DNA from: Desulfosporosinus cupriresistens
GTDB taxonomy: Bacteria > Bacillota > Desulfitobacteriia > Desulfitobacteriales > Desulfitobacteriaceae
Length of the DNA stretch: 40,458 bases
Direction: 5' to 3'
Assembly (NCBI RefSeq): GCF_001707885.1
Contig: NZ_MASS01000039.1
Location: forward strand, 1 to 40,458
This document shows positions 31,515-40,455 of this stretch, one piece after another. The notes under the pieces were generated by a model, which saw only the letters and a list, made by a program, of their open reading frames with translations, was not told the origin of the DNA and searched no databases. The position numbers were made by a program, and so were the translations under genes. Numbering within the stretch: position 1 is the first letter of the stretch; each line of letters starts with the position of its first letter.

Positions 31515-32323
31515 TATTTAAGACCCCATTTTTGGATCATTTTATCGAGTTCTCCGGATTTCTTTAAGTCAGATATTGTTTCATTGACCACTTTAGCTAT
31601 TCCATCATTTCCCTTTTTAGAGGCAACTCCATATTCTTGAGGACTAAAACTTTCCGGCAATATAGTCGTTGAATCATCCAAATATCCAAAGAGAATAGAG
31701 CCATCTACGGAGAAACAATCCACCCGGCCAGAATCCAGTGCTGTTTTAATTTCAGGATAAGTTCCAAATTCCAAGAAAGTGACTTTGGCTCCCACCTTAT
31801 CTGCTTCAGCTTGCACGGCTTTCTTACTGGTGGCGCTTTGTGCTACACCAATCTTTTTCCCGTCCAAATCTTTTAAACTGCTAATACCTGAATTCTTTTT
31901 AACCAACAATCTTACTCCATCGGTAAAATACGCATCAGAGAAGTTATAACTTTTCTTACGCTCTTCTGTAATGGTAAATGTCGATATATCCATATCAACG
32001 TCCCCGCTATCTAGAACAGGTCCACGTGTTTTTGCTGTAACAGCCGTGGTCTCGATCTTCTCTGTTCCTAAAATTTTCTTGGCTATGGCGTTAGCTAAAT
32101 CAATTTCAAATCCATCGACCTGTCCCGTCTTAGGGTCTTTATATCCGAACTTTGGAACATCAACTTTAACCCCAACTTTAAGTACACCTCGGTCTTGGAT
32201 GGCCTTGACATCAGCAGCTACAGCACTGTCACTGCTTGGAGTCGTAGAGGCAGTCGCCCCACATCCTGTTACCAAACCCAACATTAATAACAAACTTGTT
32301 AAAATTATTCCAGCTTTCTTCAT
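31514..32323 (-). CDS. Amino-acid-binding lipoprotein of ABC importer
   Basis: 269 residues from the ATG with AGGGGG nine bases before; an ATG 11 codons earlier lacks a site. The lipobox is LVTGC near residue 21, so the mature protein is anchored to the outer face of the membrane. The sequence is a type II family-3 solute-binding protein: RGVLKVGVKVDVPKFGYKD, then GFEIDLANAIAKKILG, MDISTFTITEERKKSYNFSDAYF and LKDLDGKKIGVAQSATSKK. The Arg/Asp residues in this arrangement are usual for glutamate/aspartate binding, but the exact amino acid is not certain. Confidence 0.92.
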   Translation of the reverse strand: MKKAGIILTSLLLMLGLVTGCGATASTTPSSDSAVAADVKAIQDRGVLKVGVKVDVPKFGYKDPKTGQVDGFEIDLANAIAKKILGTEKIETTAVTAKTRGPVLDSGDVDMDISTFTITEERKKSYNFSDAYFTDGVRLLVKKNSGISSLKDLDGKKIGVAQSATSKKAVQAEADKVGAKVTFLEFGTYPEIKTALDSGRVDCFSVDGSILFGYLDDSTTILPESFSPQEYGVASKKGNDGIAKVVNETISDLKKSGELDKMIQKWGLK

Positions 32324-32416
32324 TCTTGAATCCCCCTCTAATCTAGTTGCAGCCAAACTGCACTTTCTCTAGAACCTCTAAATAGGTCCCGTCTATGAGG
32401 ACGTCTGAGTATAAGT

Positions 32417-33142
32417 TTAGCGCAAAATTCTACTTAAAAAAGACTTGGTACGCTCATGGGTGGGGTTGGCAAAAAAGCGTTCTGGGGTATTTTCTTCCAC
32501 AATCTGTCCATCATCCATGAAGATGACGCGATCCGCAACTGTTTTGGCAAAACCCATTTCATGAGTGACAACAACCATTGTAATTCCTTCATGGGCCAGA
32601 TCAACCATTACATCAAGGACTTCCTGGATCATTTCTGGATCTAAAGCCGATGTCGGTTCATCAAAGAGCATAATTTTAGGCCGCATGGCCAAGGCCCGAG
32701 CAATGGCTACACGTTGTTGTTGCCCACCGGAAAGTTGCGATGGATACACGTTGGCTTTGGCTTTTAATCCTACCCGATCAAGATAAACCATTCCAGCCTC
32801 TGTTGCTTCCTCCTTAGGAACACCTTTAATCAACATTGGCGCAAGGGTTAAATTCTCTAGTACCGTTTTGTGTGGATAGAGGTTAAATTGTTGGAAAACC
32901 ATAGCAACCGACTGACGAACTTTAGCCACCATTGCCTTATGGGCCGTAATCTCCACTCCATCAACCGTTACTTTACCTGAGCTAGGCTTTTCCAGAAGGT
33001 TCATGCACCGAATCAATGTACTCTTGCCTGATCCACTAGGGCCAATGACGACCAATTTTTCCCCCGACTTTACCGTCAGATTAATCTCTTTGAGGACATG
33101 CAAGTGACCAAAATGTTTATTTAACCCTTCTAATTGAATCAA
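32417..33142 (-). CDS. Polar amino-acid ABC transporter ATPase (GlnQ type)
   Basis: 241 residues. Walker A is GPSGSGKST, the signature [16 protein letters not shown], Walker [15 protein letters not shown], and the His switch VVTHEMGFA. This is the GlnQ/HisP class. It starts with TTG after GGAAGGAG (6 bases) and is the first gene of the operon, about 95 bases before the binding-protein gene. Confidence 0.93.
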   Translation of the reverse strand: MIQLEGLNKHFGHLHVLKEINLTVKSGEKLVVIGPSGSGKSTLIRCMNLLEKPSSGKVTVDGVEITAHKAMVAKVRQSVAMVFQQFNLYPHKTVLENLTLAPMLIKGVPKEEATEAGMVYLDRVGLKAKANVYPSQLSGGQQQRVAIARALAMRPKIMLFDEPTSALDPEMIQEVLDVMVDLAHEGITMVVVTHEMGFAKTVADRVIFMDDGQIVEENTPERFFANPTHERTKSFLSRILR

Positions 33143-33362
33143 GCGGGTTCTCCTTCCTTTTTTTTACTCTTTTACCATTTTAATTAATCTAAAATTAATC
33201 ATTTATTTTAACTTAATTCGTGCTTATATATAAAGATTCCTTCATTAGTTTGCTTATAATACTGTATACATGAAAAATAGTCACCTTTCCTTATGTATGT
33301 ACGCATGTTTTTGACAGCCTTCTCTTAAGGTCGCTTCAACTTAACATCCATACATACCTAGG

Positions 33363-33391
33363 TTGACAAAAACTCGCCCATGTTCTAAACT
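33363..33391 (+). promoter_or_regulatory. Strong sigma-A-like promoter with no coding gene behind it
   Basis: A perfect TTGACA and TAAACT separated by 17 bases. The only thing downstream on this strand before a terminator is about 85 non-coding bases. Confidence 0.55.
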
Positions 33392-33397
33392 ACAAAT

Positions 33398-33480
33398 GAG
33401 CTGACATTGAGAGCGCGCCGACTGGCGCGACACCAAAAATGGAGAAAACACCTGCTATGGACGGCAGGTGTTTTCGTTTT
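33398..33480 (+). ncRNA. Candidate small RNA of about 85 nt
   Basis: The segment between the promoter at 33363 and the T-tail at 33477 forms a CGCGCC-GACT-GGCGCG hairpin (around 33413-33428) and then a 12-bp terminator stem GAAAACACCTGC/GCAGGTGTTTTC (33444-33475) followed by GTTTTT. No reading frame with a ribosome binding site is inside. The terminator may alternatively serve the converging minus-strand exporter genes. The rest of the 381-base spacer (33143-33362) is AT-rich leader of the ABC importer. Confidence 0.4.
33444..33480 (+). terminator. Intrinsic terminator of the candidate small RNA
   Basis: 12-bp perfect stem with an 8-base loop followed by GTTTTT on the plus strand; on the minus strand it may also stop the exporter operon. 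Confidence 0.8.
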
Positions 33481-33523
33481 TAAATTAAAGACGAGACTGC
33501 TTTTCAACTGCTCGTCGCAACTT

Positions 33524-35149
33524 CTATGAATCACTAAACTCCTTCATTTCGATATAACCAAACAATTTGTCCGAGAATCTTAAGAGTAGTAAGCCGACCC
33601 CAACGTTTGCCAAAATGATTCCCAACTCCAAGGCAACTTCACTCCGCAATATCCAGTAGAGGCCCCCTCCGACAAGGCCTGCGGGAATTACAATAACTAC
33701 GACTTGTACGAAAATCAGTAAGGGATAGAATATCTTGCGATCCAATGATGAAGGGAGAAGAACAGTACCTAAGATCACAGAGTTCCCCAGTTCAAAATAT
33801 ACAGAAATCACAATCAGGGAAAGTGCAATGGCTGTCATCCATACCTTTTCGTCGCCCATAGCCATTAAGGTGTAGCTAAGGTTAAGCAACAAGACATTGA
33901 TTGCAAAACGTACCAGTGGCAAGAAATTAAGCGCTAATATCTTTCTGTAAAATGTTCCGGGGAGGACGTATATATACGGTAGCGCTAATTCTGAGCTAAC
34001 AGGGCTGGTCGTGCTGGTAAGGAGTAGGAAGTACGCGATAACTCCATTAAAGGTAAAAAGCCACCCTGTGGGATCGTTACCCCTCTGGCTAACCATATAA
34101 CCAATGGCTACACCAGCCACTAACACCAGCGGAGTCAAATAACCGAAATACTCATTAAACCCTGTAGAACGATAATTGACGATTTGTTTAAATAGAAAGG
34201 ACTTGCTTTCGGCATACGTACCCTGAACCACGACCTGCCTTTCCCTACGAAGCTTGGCAAAGGCATCGGAAAATTGTGGACGTCGACCGCTCCTTTTAAG
34301 GCTACGGGCTTCCTCAATTTTGGCTGCATGATCAAGGACATCTTCATAATAGTCTTTAGCTAATCCAAACACTGTAAAATTCACAATTCCCAAAGATAAG
34401 ACGATCCCCAAGAGAGCTATATAGGTGTCCAGACTGGCCCCATAAAAAGCAGCATAAGCAACCCGAAGTACCCAGCCCACAACTGGAAATTGCCACACCC
34501 CTGCGCCCCGGTATCCCGTCATTAAATTTAGAATGCTAAAATCTCCTCTAACCTGCCAAAACCAACTACCAATCAGCCATACCAGAGAGCAGGTTAAAAC
34601 GCTAACAGTCCAACTACCCTTTTTGTACCGTACAGAAAGCAAAAAGACTAAAAATGCCAGCGGAGGTAACAGTAACGCTAAGGAGACAAAGGATACATAG
34701 ACAAAAAAGACACCTTGAGTCTGAAGCCCCAAATTCAAAAGTGTTGGGGTAAGAAATAGCACCGGTAGCACAGACCGCGCTAACGAAATGGGAATCTTTT
34801 TTAACATACTCCAGAACAAAATGCGTTGAGGTTCTAGCGGAGATGGAAAAAGCAAATTCACATCTCCCATACCAAACGTATAGGATAGCTTTTTAAGTGC
34901 CGAATAAAGGGTGAAGAAGACAAGGGCCCCTAACAAGAGAGCAAAAATACCCAATACAACTTGGACAACCGTATCGTTGATCTCGATGTGGTTGTTTTTT
35001 CTGTTTATTCGTTGAGGAATCATAACGAGGATGATCCAAGCCCCAAACAAAAAATAGCTAATTAATTTTTTGGGTGTACGTCGAATTTCTACGATATAAT
35101 TTAAAAGCTTCCGGATATCAAACCTTAGCATCAGCAAGTAATCAGACAT
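33524..35149 (-). CDS. ABC exporter membrane protein (putative ABC exporter family)
   Basis: 541 residues with about 12-14 hydrophobic segments in groups and a basic cytoplasmic loop (about 275-315, including RSLKRSGRRPQFSDAFAKLRRERQ). It begins inside the ATPase gene (8-base ATGTCTGA overlap) and so is its translational partner. It resembles the large membrane subunits of Bacillota putative ABC exporters; GMGDVNLLFPSPLEPQRILFW near residue 100 is typical of them. The substrate is unknown. Confidence 0.8.
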   Translation of the reverse strand: MSDYLLMLRFDIRKLLNYIVEIRRTPKKLISYFLFGAWIILVMIPQRINRKNNHIEINDTVVQVVLGIFALLLGALVFFTLYSALKKLSYTFGMGDVNLLFPSPLEPQRILFWSMLKKIPISLARSVLPVLFLTPTLLNLGLQTQGVFFVYVSFVSLALLLPPLAFLVFLLSVRYKKGSWTVSVLTCSLVWLIGSWFWQVRGDFSILNLMTGYRGAGVWQFPVVGWVLRVAYAAFYGASLDTYIALLGIVLSLGIVNFTVFGLAKDYYEDVLDHAAKIEEARSLKRSGRRPQFSDAFAKLRRERQVVVQGTYAESKSFLFKQIVNYRSTGFNEYFGYLTPLVLVAGVAIGYMVSQRGNDPTGWLFTFNGVIAYFLLLTSTTSPVSSELALPYIYVLPGTFYRKILALNFLPLVRFAINVLLLNLSYTLMAMGDEKVWMTAIALSLIVISVYFELGNSVILGTVLLPSSLDRKIFYPLLIFVQVVVIVIPAGLVGGGLYWILRSEVALELGIILANVGVGLLLLRFSDKLFGYIEMKEFSDS

Positions 35150-35882
35150 CGGCTGTCACCCCAAGGAAAACTTCCTCAAGGGAAGCGCGCTCTTCCCCCA
35201 ACTGGTGTCTCAAGTCTTCCAGACTACCTTCGGCAATAATTCTCCCTTTCTTGAGCACAATTACCCTGTTACATACGGTCTCAATTGGATCGAGCAAATG
35301 CGTGCTAATGAATAACGTTTTCCCTTCGTCTTTCAACTGATGAATCAGATCCTTTAAATATTTGATTGCCTTCGGATCCAATCCTACCATAGGTTCATCC
35401 AGAAAGAGCATCTGCGCATTGGAAACCACTCCACAGCAAAGTGAAAGCTTCTGACGCATTCCTTTGGAAAGCGTTTTTACGAATTCGTCTTTCTTGTCCC
35501 AGATTTCAAACATCTTTAATAACGATTCGGCATTTTCCTCCCATTGCTCGACCTCGTATGCGCTGGCGATAAATTGAAGATGTTGCCATACTGAAAGCAT
35601 ACCATAAAGCTGAGGAATTTCCGGAACGTAGGCACTCGTTTTCCTAGCCGATCGGGAGCCACGGATATGTCCATTGATGCGTATCTCACCACCAGATGGT
35701 CGCAATAAACCAACAATACATTTAATCAATGTGCTTTTTCCTGCCCCGTTAGGGCCTAGAAGACCCACAACTTCCCCACTACGAAGCATAAAGTTCAATT
35801 GGTCCACGGCCATGTGCTTTCCAAATTTCTTAGAAAGATTTTGCACAGAAAGCATCGGTTGATTGAGGTCAGGTTCTGTCAT
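35142..35882 (-). CDS. ABC exporter ATP-binding protein
   Basis: 246 residues of the CcmA/drug-exporter class. Walker A GPNGAGKST, signature LSKGMRQKLSLCCGVV, Walker B MLFLDEPMVGLDP and switch ISTHLLDP. AGGGGGG lies before the ATG. It is the first of two coupled genes; the pair could export a lipid, peptide or drug. A perfect 18-bp inverted repeat lies 38 bases upstream. Confidence 0.92.
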   Translation of the reverse strand: MTEPDLNQPMLSVQNLSKKFGKHMAVDQLNFMLRSGEVVGLLGPNGAGKSTLIKCIVGLLRPSGGEIRINGHIRGSRSARKTSAYVPEIPQLYGMLSVWQHLQFIASAYEVEQWEENAESLLKMFEIWDKKDEFVKTLSKGMRQKLSLCCGVVSNAQMLFLDEPMVGLDPKAIKYLKDLIHQLKDEGKTLFISTHLLDPIETVCNRVIVLKKGRIIAEGSLEDLRHQLGEERASLEEVFLGVTADV

Positions 35883-35919
35883 TGTCGTCCCCCCTTACCA
35901 TGTTTCTGAAACTCATGCT

Positions 35920-35965
35920 CATTACATTAGAGAGAACCCTATCAAGAGTTCTCTCTAATGTAATG
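35920..35965. repeat. Perfect 18-bp inverted repeat upstream of the exporter operon
   Basis: Arms 35920-35937 and 35948-35965 (CATTACATTAGAGAGAAC and its complement) flank a 10-base loop. It lies between the amidotransferase stop and the ATPase start. There is no T-run on the minus strand; it could be a terminator or an operator. Confidence 0.75.
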
Positions 35966-35983
35966 AACTATAATTAGCCTTCC

Positions 35984-36697
35984 CTAAATTTCTTCTATAC
36001 ACGCTTCAACAAATCCATTAAATATAGCCTGGCAATGCGCTTGCGCTTCCATGCTCTCTGGGTGCCACTGAACCCCTAAGCAAAACTTAGCGCCCAGCAT
36101 TTCAATCCCCTCAATAATGCCGTCTGATGCACTAGCATTTTGGATAAATCCTTGTGGAATTTCCGATACCGCTTGATGATGGAGACTATTAACTCCTATT
36201 TTTGTTGCTGCAACAAGGTGATAAAGCAGAGATTCCTTTACAATATCCACATCGTGCCATACATTTTGGCGTGGGGCAGTTTGACGATGTTCCAGCGCCC
36301 TAGGAAATTGACTAGGAATGTCTTGATAGATTCTTCCCCCAGCCGCGACCGCCAAGACCTGAATGCCTCGACAAATCCCCAGCATCGGAAGATTTCGTTG
36401 CAGGCACAGCTGGGTGAGCAAAATTTCGCTCCAGTCCCGTTCTGGAAAACATGCACCAATTCCTCGGAGTGGGTCTTCTCTTAGATATATGGGAGAAATA
36501 TCGCCTCCACCTGTTAAAAGCAAACCATCAAGAAGACTTAAAACGTCATTGCCTTCTGCCTCTACGCAAACAGGCGGAAGAATAACCGGGATTCCACCCG
36601 CATGTCTAATGCTTTCCACATAATAATGCCTTGGAAATGTTTTTAATTCCTCTGAGCAATGGGCCGCTGTGACTCCTATCACTGGTTTTCTTAACAT
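35984..36697 (-). CDS. Class I glutamine amidotransferase, PuuD-type
   Basis: 237 residues of the gamma-glutamyl-GABA hydrolase (peptidase C26) family. The catalytic Cys is C109 in MLGICRGIQVL, and the His/Glu pair is in QWHPES. DGLLLTGGGDISPIYL near residue 57 is family-typical. It cleaves gamma-glutamyl amides in the cytoplasm; whether it acts in putrescine breakdown is unknown, since no other puu gene is nearby. The start has AAAGGG just before the ATG. Confidence 0.88.
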   Translation of the reverse strand: MLRKPVIGVTAAHCSEELKTFPRHYYVESIRHAGGIPVILPPVCVEAEGNDVLSLLDGLLLTGGGDISPIYLREDPLRGIGACFPERDWSEILLTQLCLQRNLPMLGICRGIQVLAVAAGGRIYQDIPSQFPRALEHRQTAPRQNVWHDVDIVKESLLYHLVAATKIGVNSLHHQAVSEIPQGFIQNASASDGIIEGIEMLGAKFCLGVQWHPESMEAQAHCQAIFNGFVEACIEEI

Positions 36698-36722
36698 CCC
36701 TTTAGCTCTCCTCTCCTATGTA

Positions 36723-36765
36723 GAAAAAACAAAAACAGCGTCGGTATTTGTCTCCGCCACGCTGT
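36723..36765 (-). terminator. Terminator of the EndoAI/EndoA operon
   Basis: ACAGCGT/ACGCTGT stem followed on the minus strand by GTTTTTGTTTTTTC. Confidence 0.85.
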
Positions 36766-36789
36766 CTCCCTCTCCCTTGAAGCTTTATA

Positions 36790-37140
36790 TTAAATATCCG
36801 CAAGCCCTAAACTTATTTCAATGGCTTGGTCTACCCTAAGCATCACTTCTTCATCCAAAACCGCTACTTTTTCCTTAAGGCGGCTTTTATCTATCGTCCG
36901 AATCTGCTCCGTCAGAATGACAGAATCCCGTTCTAAGCCACTTCGTTTAGCTCTCACTTCGACGTGAGTAGGTAATTTTGCTTTCGCAATTTGTGAAGTG
37001 ATCGCGGCAATAATTGTCGTTGGGCTAAATTGATTCCCTATGTCGTTTTGAATCACAAGAACCGGACGAGTTCCTCCCTGTTCTGATCCGACAACGGGGT
37101 TAAGCTCTGCGTAATAAATTTCCCCGCGTTTTATCATCAT
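36790..37140 (-). CDS. ndoA: EndoA/MazF-type mRNA-cleaving toxin
   Basis: 116 residues, the same length as Bacillus subtilis EndoA and very like it ([20 protein letters not shown], then [17 protein letters not shown] and [16 protein letters not shown]). It cuts single-stranded RNA, at UACAU in the B. subtilis enzyme. The start is taken at the ATG that overlaps the TGA of the antitoxin gene (ATGA); a GTG three codons earlier is less likely. In Bacillota the pair is chromosomal and conserved, so it need not be a mobile system. Confidence 0.95.
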   Translation of the reverse strand: MMIKRGEIYYAELNPVVGSEQGGTRPVLVIQNDIGNQFSPTTIIAAITSQIAKAKLPTHVEVRAKRSGLERDSVILTEQIRTIDKSRLKEKVAVLDEEVMLRVDQAIEISLGLADI

Positions 37141-37415
37141 CTCCGACACTCCACCATCGTTTCTTCATAATACTCTAATACTTCTTGTTCCGTTGAGAAC
37201 AACTCCCTGGCTATAGACAAATTCAGTTGCGCCATTTCTAAGTATCCTTTACGCATCTGCTCGTGGATTCCTTTTTTCCGGCGTTCGTGAAGGATGCTGT
37301 TTAATGCTTCTCGAATAAATTCGCTGCGATTGCGTTTCTCCACGGTGACGATCCCATCCACCTCCGCGAGCAAACTCTCCGGCAAACTGATCATAATTCG
37401 CTTACTTTCTGCCAC
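37137..37415 (-). CDS. ndoAI: EndoAI ribbon-helix-helix antitoxin
   Basis: 92 residues, upstream of and overlapping the toxin gene. The N-terminus ([38 protein letters not shown]) is a ribbon-helix-helix DNA-binding domain; the C-terminal helix ([13 protein letters not shown]) would wrap the toxin. It binds EndoA and probably represses the operon. Confidence 0.9.
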   Translation of the reverse strand: MAESKRIMISLPESLLAEVDGIVTVEKRNRSEFIREALNSILHERRKKGIHEQMRKGYLEMAQLNLSIARELFSTEQEVLEYYEETMVECRR

Positions 37416-37607
37416 ATTAGCACCCCCAAGTCATTTAGCCAAAGCTATACTCTATTATAGACAGTAATGCAAAAAAGTGTCAACGAACTGGAAGGATAAA
37501 TAAGCTTAAACTCACTAAAAACGGGTCTTTTTCAACATGTAAATAATGGCAGAGGGTTATTTTCAATGCAGATTTAAATGAAAGCATCGTTCACTATTGA
37601 TAGTATA

Positions 37608-37640
37608 ACAGTATATCACTCATGATATACTGTTTTTTTC
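37608..37640. terminator. Terminator between gatD and the toxin-antitoxin operon
   Basis: A perfect 11-bp stem ACAGTATATCA/TGATATACTGT with loop CTCA. The run of seven Ts is on the plus strand, although the genes on both sides are on the minus strand; the minus-strand tail (TATACT) is poor. Confidence 0.75.
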
Positions 37641-37664
37641 ACTAAACCAACTGCCAAATTGAAA

Positions 37665-38414
37665 TTATGCTTGCTTCAATAACCTTTTTACTATGGCCTC
37701 ATGCGCCAACTCTTCCAAACGGTCGTCAAGTTCCACTAAACGAGTGCCAGGTCCACGTCTTTGAATCGCCAGTTCCAACAATAAATCGGCAAAGTGTGGG
37801 TTCTTTGGAAGAAGCGGACCATGCAAATACGTTCCGAAGACATTACGGTAGCGTACCCCTTCTACACTATCATCGCCATTATTTCCATTCCCAGCTAAGA
37901 CTTTACCCAAAGGCATAACCTCTTCGCCCAAATATGTTTTACCTGAGTGATTCTCAAACCCAACCAACGTCCTAAATTTCGAGTTAACCTTAAGCACTCG
38001 TTCATCAAGTTCTACAACAACATTACCAATTAAACGCTTCGCTCCGGCGATGGTCCAGACATCTAAAATGCCTAACCCTTGAATCTTTTCCCCACCAGCC
38101 ATCTGATAAAATTTCCCTAACATCTGATAGCCACCACAAATGGAAAGAACCACAAGTCCGTTCTCTATAGCACTTCGAAGTTCCTTTTCCCGTCGCATTA
38201 GATCCTGCACCAGCAGACCTTGTTCACGGTCAGAACCCCCACCAAGAAATAGAATATCTATCCCCGTAAAGTCCAAGTCTTCACCTAAAGAGGCTTTTTG
38301 AATTACAGGCTCAATCCCCCGCCAGCGACAGCGAGCAGCCAATGCTAAAATGTTACCCCGGTCTCCGTAAAGGTCGAGCAGATCTGGATAAAGGTGACAA
38401 ATATTTAGATTCAC
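37665..38414 (-). CDS. gatD: GatD, lipid II isoglutaminyl synthase glutaminase subunit
   Basis: 249 residues of the CobB/CobQ-like class I amidotransferase family. LYPDLLDLYGDRGNILAL at the start and LFLGGGSDREQ and LSICGGYQMLGKFY (catalytic Cys) are typical. GTYLHGPLLPKNP carries the His. With MurT it amidates the D-Glu of lipid II to isoglutamine, a step needed for cross-linking in many Gram-positive bacteria. It starts with GTG directly after the MurT stop, so the two are coupled. Confidence 0.93.
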   Translation of the reverse strand: MNLNICHLYPDLLDLYGDRGNILALAARCRWRGIEPVIQKASLGEDLDFTGIDILFLGGGSDREQGLLVQDLMRREKELRSAIENGLVVLSICGGYQMLGKFYQMAGGEKIQGLGILDVWTIAGAKRLIGNVVVELDERVLKVNSKFRTLVGFENHSGKTYLGEEVMPLGKVLAGNGNNGDDSVEGVRYRNVFGTYLHGPLLPKNPHFADLLLELAIQRRGPGTRLVELDDRLEELAHEAIVKRLLKQA

Positions 38415-39818
38415 TTAACTTGCCCCCTCTTCAAGATCCTTGGTCTTTAGATGAGTCAATCCCGCATTCTTTTGGCGATCTTCCAGAATCTCACGAAGCG
38501 GGAAAAGTAAGGTATAGGTGGGCAAGATAAAGATGGCCTCTTCCACCGCCCAATTCGTTTGCAAAAGATCAAGGGCTCCAGTCAAATCATGTTCAAGTAC
38601 AAGCTTCCCTTCGGAAACTCCAGCATATTTGAGCCTTAAGGCCATGTCTTCAGCACGAAGCCCTGTACAGATCACTTGGTGTATACGAGCCTCATGCAAT
38701 CCTAGTCGTTCAAAATTGACATCCCACAGCCAGGAAATGTCCCGGCCATCAGCGGCTAAGTCATTGATCCCAATTAAAATTCGAAGGGGTTTATCAAGAC
38801 CAAGCATAGTCTGAATGACTTGATCAAACCCAGTGGGATTTTTTACGAGGGTTAAGGTGATCTCCCCTTCCTGCAAATGAAAACGTTCCATCCGTCCAGC
38901 TTGAGGAATAAACCCCCGTAACCCCTCTCCAATCAAACTGTCGCTTAATCCGAGTTGGCGAGCCGCAGTAAGTGCTGCTAAAGCATTATACAAATTATAG
39001 TACCCTTGGAGAGCTATAGCAAATGGAGTTACCTTAACTTGAAACAGCAGTAAGCCTTCCAGAGGACGGACGTTTTGGGCCAGTATTTTAGGCTCAGGGC
39101 GATGAAATCCACAACCCAAACAATTATAAATTCCCAATTGTCCGTAGTGAAAAAGCGTATAATCGAGTTCAGTACCGCATAACGGACAAAATCTCGCTTC
39201 CCGAGTTTCCTGGCTCTCGCTCACACTATCCGGGGTGCGTTCCACCCCATAATAAACAACTTCAGCATGGTTCAATCCAAACTGGGCAACTAAAGGATCA
39301 TCTGCATTAAGCACAAGAACGGTTTCTTTAGGCAGAGACTCTCTAACCAAACGGACAGTTGTATCTAACTCACCGTAGCGATCCAGTTGATCACGAAAGA
39401 AGTTGGTGATTATCGCTAAACTGGGAGAAACCTGTTCACAAAGTTTAGGCACAGTAGCTTCATCCACTTCCAGTAAGGCTAAACTCGCTCGAGATGACCC
39501 ACTCCAGCGAGTATTCTGGATCAAAGCACCCGTAATACCCGTCACAAGATTCGCCCCAGCTTGATTAAACGCAAAAGCTTTTCCAGACCCACGTAAAATA
39601 CTTGCCAATAGGTTCGCAGTCGTCGTTTTACCATTGGTCCCAGTGACCATTATAATTCCTTCCGTATACGCTACACTCAAATGTCTCATGATCTCTGGAT
39701 CAAGCCAATGCGCAATTTTTCCAGGTAAGGTTGTCCCCTTTTTCCCAGTAACTCGCAGAGCCACCGTGATGAGCTTTCCCACCCATAAGGCAACCCAAAA
39801 ATGCCACGTTCGTTTCAT
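38415..39818 (-). CDS. murT: MurT, Mur-ligase-like subunit of lipid II isoglutaminyl synthase
   Basis: 467 residues from the ATG with AAAGGAG five bases before; a frame upstream adds 20 residues without a site. VTGTNGKTTTANLLA is the ATP-binding loop of Mur ligases. NFFRDQLDRYGELDTT is typical of the central domain. An inserted zinc ribbon (CPLCGTEL ... YNCLGCGFH) and the C-terminal DUF1727 domain complete the MurT type. Acts with GatD on the cytoplasmic face of the membrane. Confidence 0.94.
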   Translation of the reverse strand: MKRTWHFWVALWVGKLITVALRVTGKKGTTLPGKIAHWLDPEIMRHLSVAYTEGIIMVTGTNGKTTTANLLASILRGSGKAFAFNQAGANLVTGITGALIQNTRWSGSSRASLALLEVDEATVPKLCEQVSPSLAIITNFFRDQLDRYGELDTTVRLVRESLPKETVLVLNADDPLVAQFGLNHAEVVYYGVERTPDSVSESQETREARFCPLCGTELDYTLFHYGQLGIYNCLGCGFHRPEPKILAQNVRPLEGLLLFQVKVTPFAIALQGYYNLYNALAALTAARQLGLSDSLIGEGLRGFIPQAGRMERFHLQEGEITLTLVKNPTGFDQVIQTMLGLDKPLRILIGINDLAADGRDISWLWDVNFERLGLHEARIHQVICTGLRAEDMALRLKYAGVSEGKLVLEHDLTGALDLLQTNWAVEEAIFILPTYTLLFPLREILEDRQKNAGLTHLKTKDLEEGAS

Positions 39819-39901
39819 AGTAACTCCTTTAATTGTTGTCTTATTCATTGTAGCACTCTTATTTGTATTATCAACCAAAAATAGTTGAGAACAAACATAG
39901 A

Positions 39902-39935
39902 AACCTCTGGAACCTTATAGAAGATTCCAGAGGTT
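39902..39935 (-). terminator. Hairpin downstream of the small membrane protein gene
   Basis: 11-bp perfect stem AACCTCTGGAA/TTCCAGAGGTT. The minus strand continues TCTATGTTTGTTC, a weak tail. Confidence 0.65.
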
Positions 39936-39989
39936 GTAGGTACCCTATCATCACCGCATCAAAATAACGATATCTTTCCGACAATTATA

Positions 39990-40241
39990 TTAAAAGGCCT
40001 TAAAACCATTAATACTTTGATTTACAAACATATCCAGCACTGGACCTAATACGAAGCTTAGAAAAAGTCGAAATCCCTCCGCTAAAACAAGAGCCACACC
40101 GACACGGATTAAAAGGCGTCCTCCACGAGACGTTGATCGGTTCAAGATCCCATCAAAATCAAGGGCTCCAGCGGCACCCCAGCCTAGTATCAAACAGAAG
40201 ATAAAAAAAGCATAACTTATACCCGTGGTTAGATCAAACAC
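39990..40241 (-). CDS. Small membrane protein of unknown function
   Basis: 83 residues from a GTG that has AAGGGGG seven bases upstream; a TTG 12 codons earlier has no site. Two helices are visible: GISYAFFIFCLILGWGAAGAL, then a polar stretch RSTSRGGRLLIR, and VGVALVLAEGFRLFLSFVLG. I do not recognise the family with confidence. It is upstream of murT on the same strand but separated by about 170 bases and a hairpin. Confidence 0.65.
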   Translation of the reverse strand: MFDLTTGISYAFFIFCLILGWGAAGALDFDGILNRSTSRGGRLLIRVGVALVLAEGFRLFLSFVLGPVLDMFVNQSINGFKAF

Positions 40242-40352
40242 ATCCTTACCCCCTTGCCACAACTTATGTTGCAACAAAGAGTTTTATGTTTAAACTGTGC
40301 CTAATATTTCAAGCTAAATAGGTTCTCTTAGTTCTAGAATTCCCAGTCAGAG

Positions 40353-40455
40353 ACTTCGCTTTAGCGTTAGCGAATCCTTCATAGCGAGTGGTTACCAAAC
40401 TTTGAACAACTAGTTTGGTCCACAAGCGCCTGGATGCACGATGCTAAAGCGAAGT
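40353..40455. repeat. Nested inverted repeat at the window edge
   Basis: Outer arms ACTTCGCTTTAGC (40353-40365) and GCTAAAGCGAAGT (40443-40455) are perfect complements over 13 bases. Inside, GTGG-tt-ACCAAACT (40388-40401) pairs with AGTTTGGT-CCAC (40412-40423). It may be a structured RNA, a large terminator or a small mobile repeat cut by the window end. Confidence 0.6.

Noticed and set aside
36790..37415. Toxin-antitoxin pair as a sign of a plasmid or genomic island
   Set aside because: EndoAI/EndoA is a conserved chromosomal pair in Bacillota and no integrase, att site or mobile gene is near.
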